64,000 nt of DNA from Mesorhizobium sp. CAU 1732 (GTDB lineage Bacteria > Pseudomonadota > Alphaproteobacteria > Rhizobiales > Rhizobiaceae): the NCBI RefSeq assembly GCF_039888675.1, contig NZ_JBDQQR010000003.1:1-64000 (forward strand), written 5' to 3'. Positions 45,627 through 54,127 of this stretch are shown piece by piece; positions within the stretch are counted from its first letter, which is position 1; every line of letters starts with the position of its first letter. Both the position numbers and the translations under genes were made by a program. The notes beneath the pieces were generated by a model, which worked only from the letters and a program-made list of their open reading frames with translations, had not been told where the DNA came from and ran no database searches.

Positions 45627-46391
45627 ATGGATCAGCCTCCGGTAGCGCCCAGCGAGAGACGTCACAGCCGGTTTACGCGTCGGATCGCGCTGACTGTCAT
45701 TGCCCTGGCGTTACTCTATGTCACGGTCGCCTATCTGGCGCTGCCTCGATACTGGACCGACCGCGACGCCGGTCGTGTCCTGCCCGTATCCTCCATGCTG
45801 ACCGAGACGCCGCAGGGTATTTTCGGCGATCCCATCAATGTCGGGCTGGTCGGAACCCGAGCCGAGGTTCTCGCCGCCATGGCCGCGGCAGGATGGCGAC
45901 CGGCCGATCCGATCACCTTGCGCTCCAGCCTGGAGATCGGGCTGAGCGTCGCGCTCGATCGGCCCTATGCGGATGCGCCGATCAGCACGCTGATCTTCGA
46001 TGGACGCCGCCAGGATCTCGCCTTCGAGAAACCCGATGGCGTCAGCCCCGACAAGCGCCATCACGTCCGTTTCTGGCAGATCGAGCAGGAAGCCGGCGAG
46101 ACGCTGCTCTGGCTGGGCTCCGCGAGCTTCGACAGCGGCGTCGGCATCAGCCATGACACCGGGGAAATCACCCACCACATCGGGCCGGACGTCGATGCCG
46201 AGCGCGATCTGGTGATGGCCGATCTCGCCTCGGTCTGTGCGATCGCGTCGAAAGTCATCGTCGAGGGTCGTGGCGAGACACAGGACGCCCGAAATGGCGG
46301 CGGGGATCTCTACCGCACCGATGGTTTTGCCATCGTCGCGACGCTGCAATCCGCAGGAAGCACCAAAAATTGCAGTCCACCCGCGGAATAG
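45627..46391 (+). CDS. LssY C-terminal-domain protein, membrane-anchored
   Basis: A 254-residue protein with one N-terminal membrane helix (LTVIALALLYVTVAYLALP) and a periplasmic domain with NVGLVGTRAEVLAAMAAAGW, the LssY_C opening, and HHVRFWQIEQEAGETLLWLGSASFDSGVG-like strands in two segments. The LssY_C domain is found alone or fused to PAP2 phosphatases; its role is unknown. The gene starts 17 bases after the extensin paralogue, so it may be co-transcribed. No RBS is obvious. Confidence 0.78.
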   Translation: MDQPPVAPSERRHSRFTRRIALTVIALALLYVTVAYLALPRYWTDRDAGRVLPVSSMLTETPQGIFGDPINVGLVGTRAEVLAAMAAAGWRPADPITLRSSLEIGLSVALDRPYADAPISTLIFDGRRQDLAFEKPDGVSPDKRHHVRFWQIEQEAGETLLWLGSASFDSGVGISHDTGEITHHIGPDVDAERDLVMADLASVCAIASKVIVEGRGETQDARNGGGDLYRTDGFAIVATLQSAGSTKNCSPPAE

Positions 46392-46428
46392 TATTCGCGA
46401 ACCGATTTCACGATGCTATCTATGCGGC

Positions 46429-47742
46429 ATGCTCACAGTTGAAATTGCTATCGTTGTCGTTCTCATTTGCGTCAACGGACTTCTCGCCATGTCGGAACTC
46501 GCGGTGGTGTCGTCGCGCGCATCTCGCCTCAGCGCCATGGCGGACAAGGGCGTGGCGGGTGCCGCGACCGCGCTCAAGCTCGGCAGCAATCCCGGCCGCT
46601 TCTTGTCGACGGTCCAGATTGGCATCACGCTGGTCGGCGTCCTGTCGGGCGCGTTTTCCGGCGCCACCTTGGGCCTGCGGCTGGCGAATTTCCTCGCCGC
46701 GAACGGTGTTCCCGCCGGCATGGCCAGCACGCTTGGCGTGGGACTGGTGGTTGCCGCGATCACCTACGGCTCGCTGATCATCGGCGAGTTGGTGCCGAAG
46801 CAGATCGCACTTCGCAATCCCGAGGCGGTCGCGTCCAAGGTCGCGCCTGCCATGCGCATCCTCTCGATCGTGGCCGCCCCCCTGGTGTGGCTGCTCGACA
46901 TTTCGGGCAGGACGGTGCTGCGCCTTCTCGGCCAGCACGAGGAAAGCGGCACCAAGGTCACCGACGAGGAGATCGCGAGCCTGATCGCCGAGGCGGAGAG
47001 CCACGGCGTGGTGGAAAGCGACGAGCGCAAGATGATTGCGGGCGTGATGCGCCTCGCGGATCGCAGCGTTCGCGCCATCATGACGCCACGCACCGAAGTC
47101 GACTGGCTCGACGTCAACGACACGCGCACCAACATGCGTCGCAAGCTCATCGACAGCAATCACTCGCTCATCCCGGTGGCGGACGGCAGCATCGACACGA
47201 TGATCGGCGTCGTTCGCACGCGCAACGTCCTTGCCGCGCTGCTCGATCGCAAGCCGTTCGAATTGTCCGCCCATGTGAAGACGGCGCCGATCGTCCACGA
47301 TTATGCGGATGCGCTGGACATTCTGGCGACGCTCAAGGAAGCGGAAATGCCGATAGCGCTCGTCCATGACGAGTATGGCGACTTCGAAGGCGTGGTGACC
47401 CCGGCCGACATTCTGGAAACGATCGTCGGTGTGTTCAGGTCGGATATCGAGGAAGACGAACCGGTCGCTGTCGAGCGAGAAGACGGATCATGGCTGCTTG
47501 CGGGTTACATGCAAGCGGATGAGATGGCGGAAACGCTTGGGATTTCCGTTCCCGACAAGCGCGATTTCGATACGCTCGCCGGCTTCATGTTGGCTCATAT
47601 GCACCGCCTGCCGCAGGTCGGCGAGCATGTGAACGTGCAGGGATGGCGGTTCGAGGTGGTCGATCTGGACGGAAGGCGGATCGACAAGGTCCTTGCGGCG
47701 AAGCAGGCCAAGTCCCGCCGCGAACGGACACCGCAGGTATAA
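46429..47742 (+). CDS. HlyC/CorC (CNNM)-family transporter
   Basis: A 437-residue protein with a DUF21/CNNM membrane domain (VEIAIVVVLICVNGLLAMSE, STVQIGITLVGVLSGAFSG, GELVPKQIALRNPE), two CBS domains (IMTPRTEVDWLD, LVHDEYGDFEGVVTPADILE) and a C-terminal CorC_HlyC domain (GFMLAHMHRLPQVGEHV). Members export Mg2+ or modulate divalent-metal transport, despite the historical haemolysin label. The start was fixed by the conserved MLTVEI opening; no RBS precedes it, so leaderless or coupled translation is possible. A bidirectional terminator separates it from the convergent FMN reductase. Confidence 0.88.
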   Translation: MLTVEIAIVVVLICVNGLLAMSELAVVSSRASRLSAMADKGVAGAATALKLGSNPGRFLSTVQIGITLVGVLSGAFSGATLGLRLANFLAANGVPAGMASTLGVGLVVAAITYGSLIIGELVPKQIALRNPEAVASKVAPAMRILSIVAAPLVWLLDISGRTVLRLLGQHEESGTKVTDEEIASLIAEAESHGVVESDERKMIAGVMRLADRSVRAIMTPRTEVDWLDVNDTRTNMRRKLIDSNHSLIPVADGSIDTMIGVVRTRNVLAALLDRKPFELSAHVKTAPIVHDYADALDILATLKEAEMPIALVHDEYGDFEGVVTPADILETIVGVFRSDIEEDEPVAVEREDGSWLLAGYMQADEMAETLGISVPDKRDFDTLAGFMLAHMHRLPQVGEHVNVQGWRFEVVDLDGRRIDKVLAAKQAKSRRERTPQV

Positions 47743-47751
47743 AAGTTAAAC

Positions 47752-47782
47752 ACGGCGCGGAGGGAGGTCACCCCCGCGCCGT
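47752..47782. terminator. Shared terminator hairpin between convergent genes
   Basis: ACGGCGCGG and CCGCGCCGT form a perfect nine-base stem between the CorC-type gene and the FMN reductase gene. There is no strong T-run on either side. Confidence 0.6.
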
Positions 47783-47789
47783 CTATTCC

Positions 47790-48389
47790 TTACGCGGCCT
47801 TGACGCTCGCGCTGTCGGAACCGCGTGCAGTCTTGAGCGCATTGACCCACCACGACAATTGCTTGAGCATGTCGTCGGCAGCCTGCACCAGATGCGGCAG
47901 ATCGTTGAACGTCACTTCGCCGCTGGCGATGCGTGCGTAGTCAGCCCAGACGATGTGGACGCCGTTGCGAATGGGCGCCATCTGGAGCTCCACTGCATGC
48001 AGGCGAAGCTGCTCCACCGCGCGGGCGCCGCCGACGCCACCATATCCGACGAAAGCGGCGGCCTTGTTGTTCCACTCGGTATAGGCGTAGTCGAGCGCAT
48101 TCTTGAGAACGGCGGTCGGTCCGCGATTGTACTCGGCGGCGGTGAAGATGAAGCCGTCGAGCGAGGCGACCTTCTTCTGCCAGAGCTTGGCGGTTTCATC
48201 GCCGGAGGGCGCATAGGCCGGCGACGTCTGCTCGTCGAAGAACGGCAGCGGGAAGTCGCGCAGATCGATCAGCTCGACGTCGAATTCACCCAGCGCCTTT
48301 GCGCGCTCGACAATCCACTCGGCCGGCTTGTCGCCGAACCGTCCGGGGCGGGTGGAGCCGATGACGACCCCGATCTTAGGCTTTGCCAT
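47790..48389 (-). CDS. NADPH-dependent FMN reductase-family quinone/chromate reductase-like protein
   Basis: A 199-residue flavodoxin-fold protein: KIGVVIGSTRPGRFGDKPAEW (FMN phosphate loop), LPFFDEQTSPAY, DGFIFTAAEYNRGPTAVLKNALDY and AFVGYGGVGGARAVEQLR. These features are typical of NADPH:FMN/quinone/azo reductases (ChrR/ArsH group). GGAAG lies six bases before the ATG. It is divergent from an HxlR regulator with a 90-base intergenic region holding a palindrome, the usual arrangement for stress-induced quinone reductases. Confidence 0.88.
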   Translation of the reverse strand: MAKPKIGVVIGSTRPGRFGDKPAEWIVERAKALGEFDVELIDLRDFPLPFFDEQTSPAYAPSGDETAKLWQKKVASLDGFIFTAAEYNRGPTAVLKNALDYAYTEWNNKAAAFVGYGGVGGARAVEQLRLHAVELQMAPIRNGVHIVWADYARIASGEVTFNDLPHLVQAADDMLKQLSWWVNALKTARGSDSASVKAA

Positions 48390-48416
48390 TTTTTGCTTCC
48401 TTTCGGCATAAAACTG

Positions 48417-48431
48417 GTATCCGTTGGATAC
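48417..48431. promoter_or_regulatory. Operator palindrome between FMN reductase and HxlR genes
   Basis: GTATCC-GTT-GGATAC is a perfect 6+3+6 palindrome located in the middle of the divergent promoter region. GTATCC-type half-sites are typical of HxlR-family regulators, so it is the likely autoregulatory and target site. Confidence 0.65.
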
Positions 48432-48479
48432 TGGGGCTACATAAGAGACCAATGCCGCAATGCACAAGGAGGCACTTTA

Positions 48480-48848
48480 TTGACACTGAGTAACCTTCAC
48501 GAGACCGACGCGTGCCGCGCAGTCAGCGACATACTCTCGCGCATCGGTGACAAGTGGACGGTTTTGGTGGTCGAGACACTGGGCGACGGCTCGATGCGCT
48601 TCAACGAGCTGCGCCGCATGGTGGGCTCGATCTCGCAGAAGATGCTGACCACGACGCTGCGCAACCTGGAGCGAGACGGACTGGTGACCCGCACCGTCTA
48701 TGCAACCATCCCGCCCCGCGTCGAATATGAGCTGACGGATCTGGGGCGGGAACTCCTGGTTCCCGTGCGGGCGCTCGGTCTGTGGGCACGCGACAACATC
48801 GAGCGCATCAACGGTGCGCGCATGCGCTTCGACACGCAAAGAGCCTGA
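48480..48848 (+). CDS. HxlR-family transcriptional regulator
   Basis: The 122-residue protein contains the HxlR winged helix: ACRAVSDILSRIGDKWTVLV, GSMRFNELRRMVGSISQKML, TTTLRNLERDGLVTRTVY and PPRVEYELTDLGREL. The cysteine near residue 10 is at the position of the redox-sensing cysteine of YodB/HypR-type members. The start is TTG 48480, preceded by AGGAGG at a seven-base spacing; no ATG fits. It probably represses the divergent FMN reductase until oxidants or quinones modify it. Confidence 0.87.
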   Translation: MTLSNLHETDACRAVSDILSRIGDKWTVLVVETLGDGSMRFNELRRMVGSISQKMLTTTLRNLERDGLVTRTVYATIPPRVEYELTDLGRELLVPVRALGLWARDNIERINGARMRFDTQRA

Positions 48849-48857
48849 GGCGCTGCG

Positions 48858-49250
48858 CTAGGCCTCGGCGGGCACGGCCTTTGGCTTTCCGTCGCCGTCG
48901 AGCGCGACCATCACGAAATCCGCATGCGTCACGCGCTCCATCAGGTCAGACAGATAGCGCTGCGCCCAGGCTTCCACGCGCAGCGTCATCGATGTCCGGC
49001 CGACCTTGGTGATGTCGATATAGATGCACAGCGTATCGCCGACCTTCATCGGCTTGGCGAACGACATCTCCTTGACCGCCGCCGTCACGACACGCCCCTT
49101 GGCCCGCTCGGCGGCGCGGATGCCGCACGCAAGATCCATCTGCGCCATGACCCAGCCGCCGAAGATGTCGCCCGCCGCATTGGCGTCGGCGGGCATGGCA
49201 AGCGTGCGAAGCGTGAGTTCGCCCACTGGATTGACGTCGCTGCGATTCAT
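48858..49250 (-). CDS. Acyl-CoA thioesterase (YciA-like hotdog fold)
   Basis: The 130-residue protein has the hotdog signature GELTLRTLAMPADANAAGDIFGGWVMAQMD with the catalytic aspartate region, GRVVTAAVKEMSFAKPMKVGD and a VGRTSMTLRVEAWAQ strand (segments shown separately). This is the YciA/BFIT acyl-CoA thioesterase type. GAGGGG lies before ATG 49250. The C-terminus lacks the extension found in some ACOT-like members. It stands alone, nine bases from the convergent HxlR gene. Confidence 0.88.
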   Translation of the reverse strand: MNRSDVNPVGELTLRTLAMPADANAAGDIFGGWVMAQMDLACGIRAAERAKGRVVTAAVKEMSFAKPMKVGDTLCIYIDITKVGRTSMTLRVEAWAQRYLSDLMERVTHADFVMVALDGDGKPKAVPAEA

Positions 49251-49400
49251 GATGGTCCCCTCAGTCTCTTGTCTCACAATGACCTATCCGCCAGTCGCTT
49301 TTTTCACAAGCGATGACGGAATGCGCCCGTGACGCGCCTTAGGCCCCAAGGCTAAGCTGCACCCGGAACAACGGGTTAGAGCGACCACCGCAAAAGCTTC

Positions 49401-51017
49401 ATGCAGCAATATGATTTCATCATCGTCGGTTCCGGTTCGTCCGGGTCGGTCGTTGCCGAGCGCCTCTCGGCGAACGGCCGGCACAGCGTGCTGGTGCTGG
49501 AAGCCGGCGGCACGGACCGCCGCTTCTTCGTCCAGATGCCGCTCGGATACGGCAAGACGTTCTTCGACCCCGCGGTCAATTGGAACTACAAGGCTGAGCC
49601 CGATCAGGGTCTCGCGGGCAACGCCGACCATTGGCCGCGCGGCAAGCTGCTCGGCGGGTCGAGCTCGATCAATGCGATGGTCTGGATCAGGGGCCAGCGC
49701 GAGGATTTCGACGAATGGCGCGATGCCGGAAACGCCGGCTGGGGCTATGACGACGTCCTGCCGATCTTCAAGGCGATCGAGGACAATGAAAGCGGTGCGG
49801 ATGACTGGCGCGGTCAAGGCGGACCGGTTCACGTCACCGACCTCCGGCGCTTCGTGCATCCGCTCTGTAATCTCTATCTCGAAGCCGGCCAGCAGGTAGA
49901 TCTCCCGCTGAACGCCGATTTCAACGGCGAGCGGCAGGAGGGCGTCGGCGTCTACCAGATTTCGACGCGCAACGGCCGTCGCATGTCGGCGGCTCGAGCC
50001 TTCCTGCGGCCCGCCATGAAGCGGCAGAACGTGCGCGTCGAGACCAACGCGCTGGCGACGAAGATCCTGTTCGAGGGCAGACGCGCGGTCGGCATCGAAT
50101 ATATGAAGAACGGACGGACGTATCAGGCGCGCGCGGGGCGCGAGGTGATCCTGTCGGCAGGCTCGATCAACACGCCGCAATTGCTGCAACTGTCCGGTGT
50201 CGGGCCGGCCGAGCATCTGCGATCCCTCGGCATCGACGTGCTTCACGGCAACGACAATGTCGGTGCGCACCTGCAGGACCATCAGGGCATCAACTATACG
50301 TTCAAGGCCAGAACCGCGACGCTGAACCAGCTTCTGCGGCCATGGTGGGGCAAGCTGGCGGTCGGCATGCGCTATCTGCTCCTGCGCAACGGGCCGCTTG
50401 CGATGAGCATGAACCAGGGCGGCGGCTTCTTCCGCACCGATCCGGCGATCGCGCGGCCCAACATGCAGCTCTATTTCCAGGCATTCTCGACCGTGCTGCC
50501 ACGGCCGGGAGAGCGCCCGATCCTGTCGCCCGACCCATGGCCAGGTTTCTCGATCGGCCTGTCGAACTGCCGCCCGACCAGCCGTGGCTCGATCATGATC
50601 CGCACCAGCGACCCGAACCAGCACCCGAAGATCGTCGCCAACGCCTTTTCGACCAACCACGATGTCGATGAGATGCTGGCTGCCGTGAAATTCCTGCGCA
50701 AGCTCGCCGCAACGCCCGCGCTGTCGAAAATGATCGACGAAGAGGTGCTGCCCGGCCCGTCGATCACCAGCGACGAGGCGCTGATCGACGACTTCCGCAA
50801 ACGCTCCGGCACCGTCTATCATCCGGTCTCCACCGCGCGCATGGGATCCGATGTGTCGTCATCGGTGGTGTCGTCGCGTCTGAAAGTGCACGGTCTCGAG
50901 GGCCTGCGGGTGATCGATGCGTCGGTGTTCCCGAGCGTGATTTCCGGCAACACAAACGCGGCCGCGATCATGACCGGTTGGAAGGGCGCCCAACTGATAC
51001 AGGAGGATTTGCCATGA
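49401..51017 (+). CDS. GMC-family FAD oxidoreductase (choline dehydrogenase-like)
   Basis: A 538-residue protein with the FAD motif DFIIVGSGSSGSVVAERL, the GMC signature 1 region (WPRGKLLGGSSSINAMVWIRG), the second signature SAGSINTPQLLQLSGVGP and the C-terminal active-site segment YHPVSTARMG followed by LRVIDASVFPSVISGNTNA. GMC enzymes oxidise alcohols or sugars. The stop overlaps the start of the enolase-superfamily gene, so the two act in one pathway. The substrate cannot be read; a polyol or sugar acid precursor is plausible because of the partner gene. Confidence 0.88.
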   Translation: MQQYDFIIVGSGSSGSVVAERLSANGRHSVLVLEAGGTDRRFFVQMPLGYGKTFFDPAVNWNYKAEPDQGLAGNADHWPRGKLLGGSSSINAMVWIRGQREDFDEWRDAGNAGWGYDDVLPIFKAIEDNESGADDWRGQGGPVHVTDLRRFVHPLCNLYLEAGQQVDLPLNADFNGERQEGVGVYQISTRNGRRMSAARAFLRPAMKRQNVRVETNALATKILFEGRRAVGIEYMKNGRTYQARAGREVILSAGSINTPQLLQLSGVGPAEHLRSLGIDVLHGNDNVGAHLQDHQGINYTFKARTATLNQLLRPWWGKLAVGMRYLLLRNGPLAMSMNQGGGFFRTDPAIARPNMQLYFQAFSTVLPRPGERPILSPDPWPGFSIGLSNCRPTSRGSIMIRTSDPNQHPKIVANAFSTNHDVDEMLAAVKFLRKLAATPALSKMIDEEVLPGPSITSDEALIDDFRKRSGTVYHPVSTARMGSDVSSSVVSSRLKVHGLEGLRVIDASVFPSVISGNTNAAAIMTGWKGAQLIQEDLP

Positions 51018-52225
51018 AGATCACCGATGTGAAGACCTGGGTGGTCGGCAATCCTCCCCCCGGCATCGGCGGCAAATACTTCATCTTCGTGAAGCTGACG
51101 ACCGATGGCGGCGTGCATGGCTATGGCGAGGCCTACAGCGCCACGTTCGGGCCGCATGTCACGGCCCGGATGATCGAGGACTGTGCCGGACGCTATCTCG
51201 TGGGGCAGGACCCGCACGACATCGAGACTTTCTTTCGGCGCGCCTATTCGTCCGGCTTCAGCCAGCGGCCCGACATCTCCATGATGGGCTGCGTCTCCGC
51301 GCTGGAAATGGCGTGCTGGGACATCGTCGGCAAGGAAGCGGGCAAGCCGGTCTACAAGCTGCTCGGCGGACAGGTGCACGAGACGCTGCGCTCCTACACC
51401 TATCTCTACCCGCACGAAGGCAGCGTCCACACCGAGGACGTCTCGGGACGGAACGTCTACAACGACCCCGACCTCGCAGCCGAATGCGCGATCGAATATG
51501 TGCGACAGGGCTTCGATGCCGTGAAGCTGGACCCCGCCGGGCCTTACACCGCCTTCGACGGCCACCAGCCACGCCTCGTCGACATCGAGACGTCGGCCGC
51601 CATGGTGAAGGCGATCCGCGAGGCGGTCGGCACGAAGGCCGACATCCTCTTCGGCACGCACGGGCAGTTCACGGCGTCGGGCGCGCTGCGCATGGCGCGC
51701 GCGATCGAGCCCTACGACCCGCTGTGGTTCGAGGAACCGGTGCCGCCTGATATGCCGGAAGTGATGGCGCAGGTGGCGCGCGGCACGTCGATCCCGATCG
51801 CGACCGGTGAGCGGCTGACGACGAAGTGGGAGTTCGCCCGCATCATCGAAAACCGCGCCGCGACCATCCTACAGCCCGATCTGGGACGCTCCGGCGGCAT
51901 TCTCGAAACGAAGAAGATCGCGGCGATGGCCGAGGCCTACCACATCCAGATCGCGCCGCACTGCTATTGCGGGCCGATCGTCGGCGCGGCCAACATCCAG
52001 CTTGCGGCGACGCTGCCGAACTTCCTGATCCTCGAATCGCTCAAGCAGTGGGACGGCTTCCACGCCGACCTTCTGAAGACGAAGATCGAATGGCAGGACG
52101 GGCACGTCATTCCATCAAAAGAACCTGGCCTCGGCGTCGAACTGGACGAAGCGGTGTGCGAGGCGCATCCTTACGATGGCAGCGCGCTGCATCTGCAAAT
52201 GGCGCAATCGCCGCTATTTCCGTGA
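51014..52225 (+). CDS. Mandelate racemase/muconate lactonizing (enolase-superfamily) sugar-acid dehydratase-like protein
   Basis: A 403-residue protein with an N-terminal capping domain (GGVHGYGEAYSATFGPH) and a barrel with the candidate catalytic VKLDPAGPY (K-x-D), metal ligands in DILFGTHGQFT, WFEEPVPPD and GERLTTKWEF, and the candidate histidine base APHCYCGP. AGGAGG is seven bases before the ATG, which overlaps the GMC stop. The family abstracts the alpha-proton of carboxylates; this subgroup contains dehydratases of aldonic acids. An upstream GMC enzyme could generate the acid. Confidence 0.87.
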   Translation: MKITDVKTWVVGNPPPGIGGKYFIFVKLTTDGGVHGYGEAYSATFGPHVTARMIEDCAGRYLVGQDPHDIETFFRRAYSSGFSQRPDISMMGCVSALEMACWDIVGKEAGKPVYKLLGGQVHETLRSYTYLYPHEGSVHTEDVSGRNVYNDPDLAAECAIEYVRQGFDAVKLDPAGPYTAFDGHQPRLVDIETSAAMVKAIREAVGTKADILFGTHGQFTASGALRMARAIEPYDPLWFEEPVPPDMPEVMAQVARGTSIPIATGERLTTKWEFARIIENRAATILQPDLGRSGGILETKKIAAMAEAYHIQIAPHCYCGPIVGAANIQLAATLPNFLILESLKQWDGFHADLLKTKIEWQDGHVIPSKEPGLGVELDEAVCEAHPYDGSALHLQMAQSPLFP

Positions 52226-52240
52226 TGGACGCAGCGCGGC

Positions 52241-53167
52241 CTACCGACTGCGTGCCGGCTCCAGCTTGTCCACGAGGTCGAGAACGGTGTCGCGCAGGCG
52301 CTTCACCCCGCCGGGGCGCCAGCCAAGCGCTTCGATCCTGTCCGTCTCCATCACGTTGATCCGCGAACTGTCCGCCGGCTGGGGCAGCGGCGTAGAATGA
52401 CCCGTCGCCTGCTGGACGATGGCGAGCATGTCGGTGCGATCGACCATCACGTCGGAGACGTTGAAGATCTGCCCGGCAACGGCAGAAGCGGGCGCATCGA
52501 GGATTGCGAGGACGGCGCCCGCAACGTCCGCGCCATGCACTTCGCTGCCTGCGCGGGGCTCGACGGCGCGGCCATCCAGCCAGTCGCGAATGATCGGCGT
52601 CCATTTGTCGTCGGGTTTTCCGCGCCCCGCCGGACCGTAGACGCCGGTGACGCGCAGCGACGTGCCGGCGAAAGCCTCGGTCGACCCGATCTCGCGCAGA
52701 TGCCGCTCGACGGCGTGCTTGGCCTCGCCGTACAGCGTATCGGGATGGGGCCTCGTCTCTTCCGAAAGCCGCGCGCCGGGCGGCTGCGTGCCATAGACGG
52801 CGCGACTCGACAGGAAGACGGCACGACCAACACCGGCCTTGCGGGCGGCGTCGAACAATGCCTTCGATCCATCCACATTGCGCGTGCGAAAGCTTGCGGG
52901 ATCGTCGCCCTCCCCGCCCCGGTACAAGCCAGGAAGATGATCGAACGCCGCGTGCACGAACAGATCCATGCCTTGGAAAGCGTGGGATTGATCACGGCCG
53001 GGATCGAGTTCGCCCGTCATGAAATGAATCGGCGCGATGAAAAGATCGGCGCGCGGCTCACGCCGACTTAGAACTGTCACCTCGTGTCCGCGCGCGATGA
53101 GGGCGTCCACGATGAAGCGGCCGACGTAACCCGTGCCTCCCGAAACCAGCGATTTTGGCATGTTCAC
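52241..53167 (-). CDS. sqdC: NAD-dependent epimerase/reductase, SqdC-like
   Basis: A 308-residue extended SDR with the Rossmann motif GGTGYVGRFIVDALIARG, VHAAFDHLPGL, LSSRAVYGTQ and the catalytic YGEAK, followed by SLRVTGVYGPAGRG. It is third in a minus-strand operon after sqdB and the GT8 gene, which is the sqdBDC order of Sinorhizobium meliloti; the identity is therefore inferred mainly from context. The GTG at 53167 overlaps the stop of the GT8 gene (GTGA); ATG 53161 is the alternative. Its precise role in sulfolipid synthesis is not settled. Confidence 0.72.
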   Translation of the reverse strand: MNMPKSLVSGGTGYVGRFIVDALIARGHEVTVLSRREPRADLFIAPIHFMTGELDPGRDQSHAFQGMDLFVHAAFDHLPGLYRGGEGDDPASFRTRNVDGSKALFDAARKAGVGRAVFLSSRAVYGTQPPGARLSEETRPHPDTLYGEAKHAVERHLREIGSTEAFAGTSLRVTGVYGPAGRGKPDDKWTPIIRDWLDGRAVEPRAGSEVHGADVAGAVLAILDAPASAVAGQIFNVSDVMVDRTDMLAIVQQATGHSTPLPQPADSSRINVMETDRIEALGWRPGGVKRLRDTVLDLVDKLEPARSR

Positions 53168-53976
53168 CGTGCGACCGAGGGATTTTCCAGAGAATCCACG
53201 TCCGGCATGGCGCCATCAAGGCAGGATCGCCAGAGATCGATCAGCGGCTGCAATTGCGCGGCCTTTGGGTGGTCGCGCTCCCAGGGTTTTTCGTACTGGT
53301 AGTGAACGACATGCACGGACTTCCAGTCCCACAACTCCGGCATGGTGAACCAGACATACTGGAGCATGTTGAAGAACACCGGCAGCCCGTGCCAGTCGGG
53401 GAAGTAGGATTGGAGGAAGGTCTGGTCGGTGCGCGGCCAATGCGCGTCCGGCGCGTCGAGCCGGGCAAGCATCGCGTCGAACGTCTCGCGCGACGGCGTC
53501 GCGACGAAGACGCCCGAATTCAGCCGGTGAAAATCGGCAAGCGTTTCATAGACGTTCGGCGCGGCGGAGAATTCGGGATAGAAAAACAGGCGATCGATGT
53601 TGCGCACCACGATCGCGTCGGCGTCGATGAACACGACACGGTCGTACTGTTCCAGTTGCCAGAGCCGAAGCTTCGCGAAATTGTCGAGAGGCGTGTGAAA
53701 ATCCGGCTTGCGGCCCTTTGTAAACGGGTTCTCGGCATGGATTTTCGCGCGCTGGTGCCGCGCGTTGAAGGCGTCCGATGTCGGCAGCAGGTCGGCGCGG
53801 TGGAGCTTCGCGCCGAGCGCCTTGAGCGATTCAAGGTGTGAATCGTCCACGCCGCCCGTGTGCATGACGACGAGGTCCGCTGTCGTGCCGGTCGCCAGCA
53901 GCGAACGCGCGAGCGCCGTCGCGCCGAGAACGTAGTCGGCATTGGTGACGAGGGTGACGTAGGCGAATATCTGCAA
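53164..53976 (-). CDS. sqdD: GT8 glycosyltransferase, SqdD-like
   Basis: The 270-residue protein has a glycogenin-like GT8 core: YVTLVTNADYVLGATALARSL, the DXD motif RVVFIDADAIVVRNIDRLF, RLNSGVFVATPS and WPRTDQTFLQSYFPDW. SqdD in rhizobia and Rhodobacter is a GT8 protein that transfers sulfoquinovose from UDP-sulfoquinovose to diacylglycerol. Location between sqdB and the SDR gene supports this call. The start is not supported by a strong RBS and a repeat element lies directly upstream. Confidence 0.82.
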   Translation of the reverse strand: MQIFAYVTLVTNADYVLGATALARSLLATGTTADLVVMHTGGVDDSHLESLKALGAKLHRADLLPTSDAFNARHQRAKIHAENPFTKGRKPDFHTPLDNFAKLRLWQLEQYDRVVFIDADAIVVRNIDRLFFYPEFSAAPNVYETLADFHRLNSGVFVATPSRETFDAMLARLDAPDAHWPRTDQTFLQSYFPDWHGLPVFFNMLQYVWFTMPELWDWKSVHVVHYQYEKPWERDHPKAAQLQPLIDLWRSCLDGAMPDVDSLENPSVAR

Positions 53977-53984
53977 GGCCGGTG

Positions 53985-54111
53985 CTGCCCCTCATCCGGC
54001 CTTCGGCCACCTTCTCCCCGTGAACGGGGAGAAGGGAAAGCGGATACGGCTCAGCCAAGCCCCTTCTCCCCGTTCACGGGGAGAAGGTCCCGGCAGGGGG
54101 ATGAGGGGCAG
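53985..54111. repeat. Palindromic intergenic repeat between sqdB and sqdD
   Basis: CTGCCCCTCATCC on the left and GGATGAGGGGCAG on the right are exact inverse ends. Inside, two copies of CCTTCTCCCCGTGAACGGGG-type hairpins (CTTCTCCCCG / CGGGGAGAAG) face each other. This element class is dispersed in Rhizobiales genomes. It interrupts the operon by 127 bases and could affect mRNA stability or stop transcription. Confidence 0.85.
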
Positions 54112-54127
54112 TACCGACGTCAAATCG

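Noticed and set aside
46237..46428. Upstream extension of the CorC-type protein
   Set aside because: These in-frame codons overlap the end of the LssY_C gene and lack homology to the family; the conserved opening begins at 46429.
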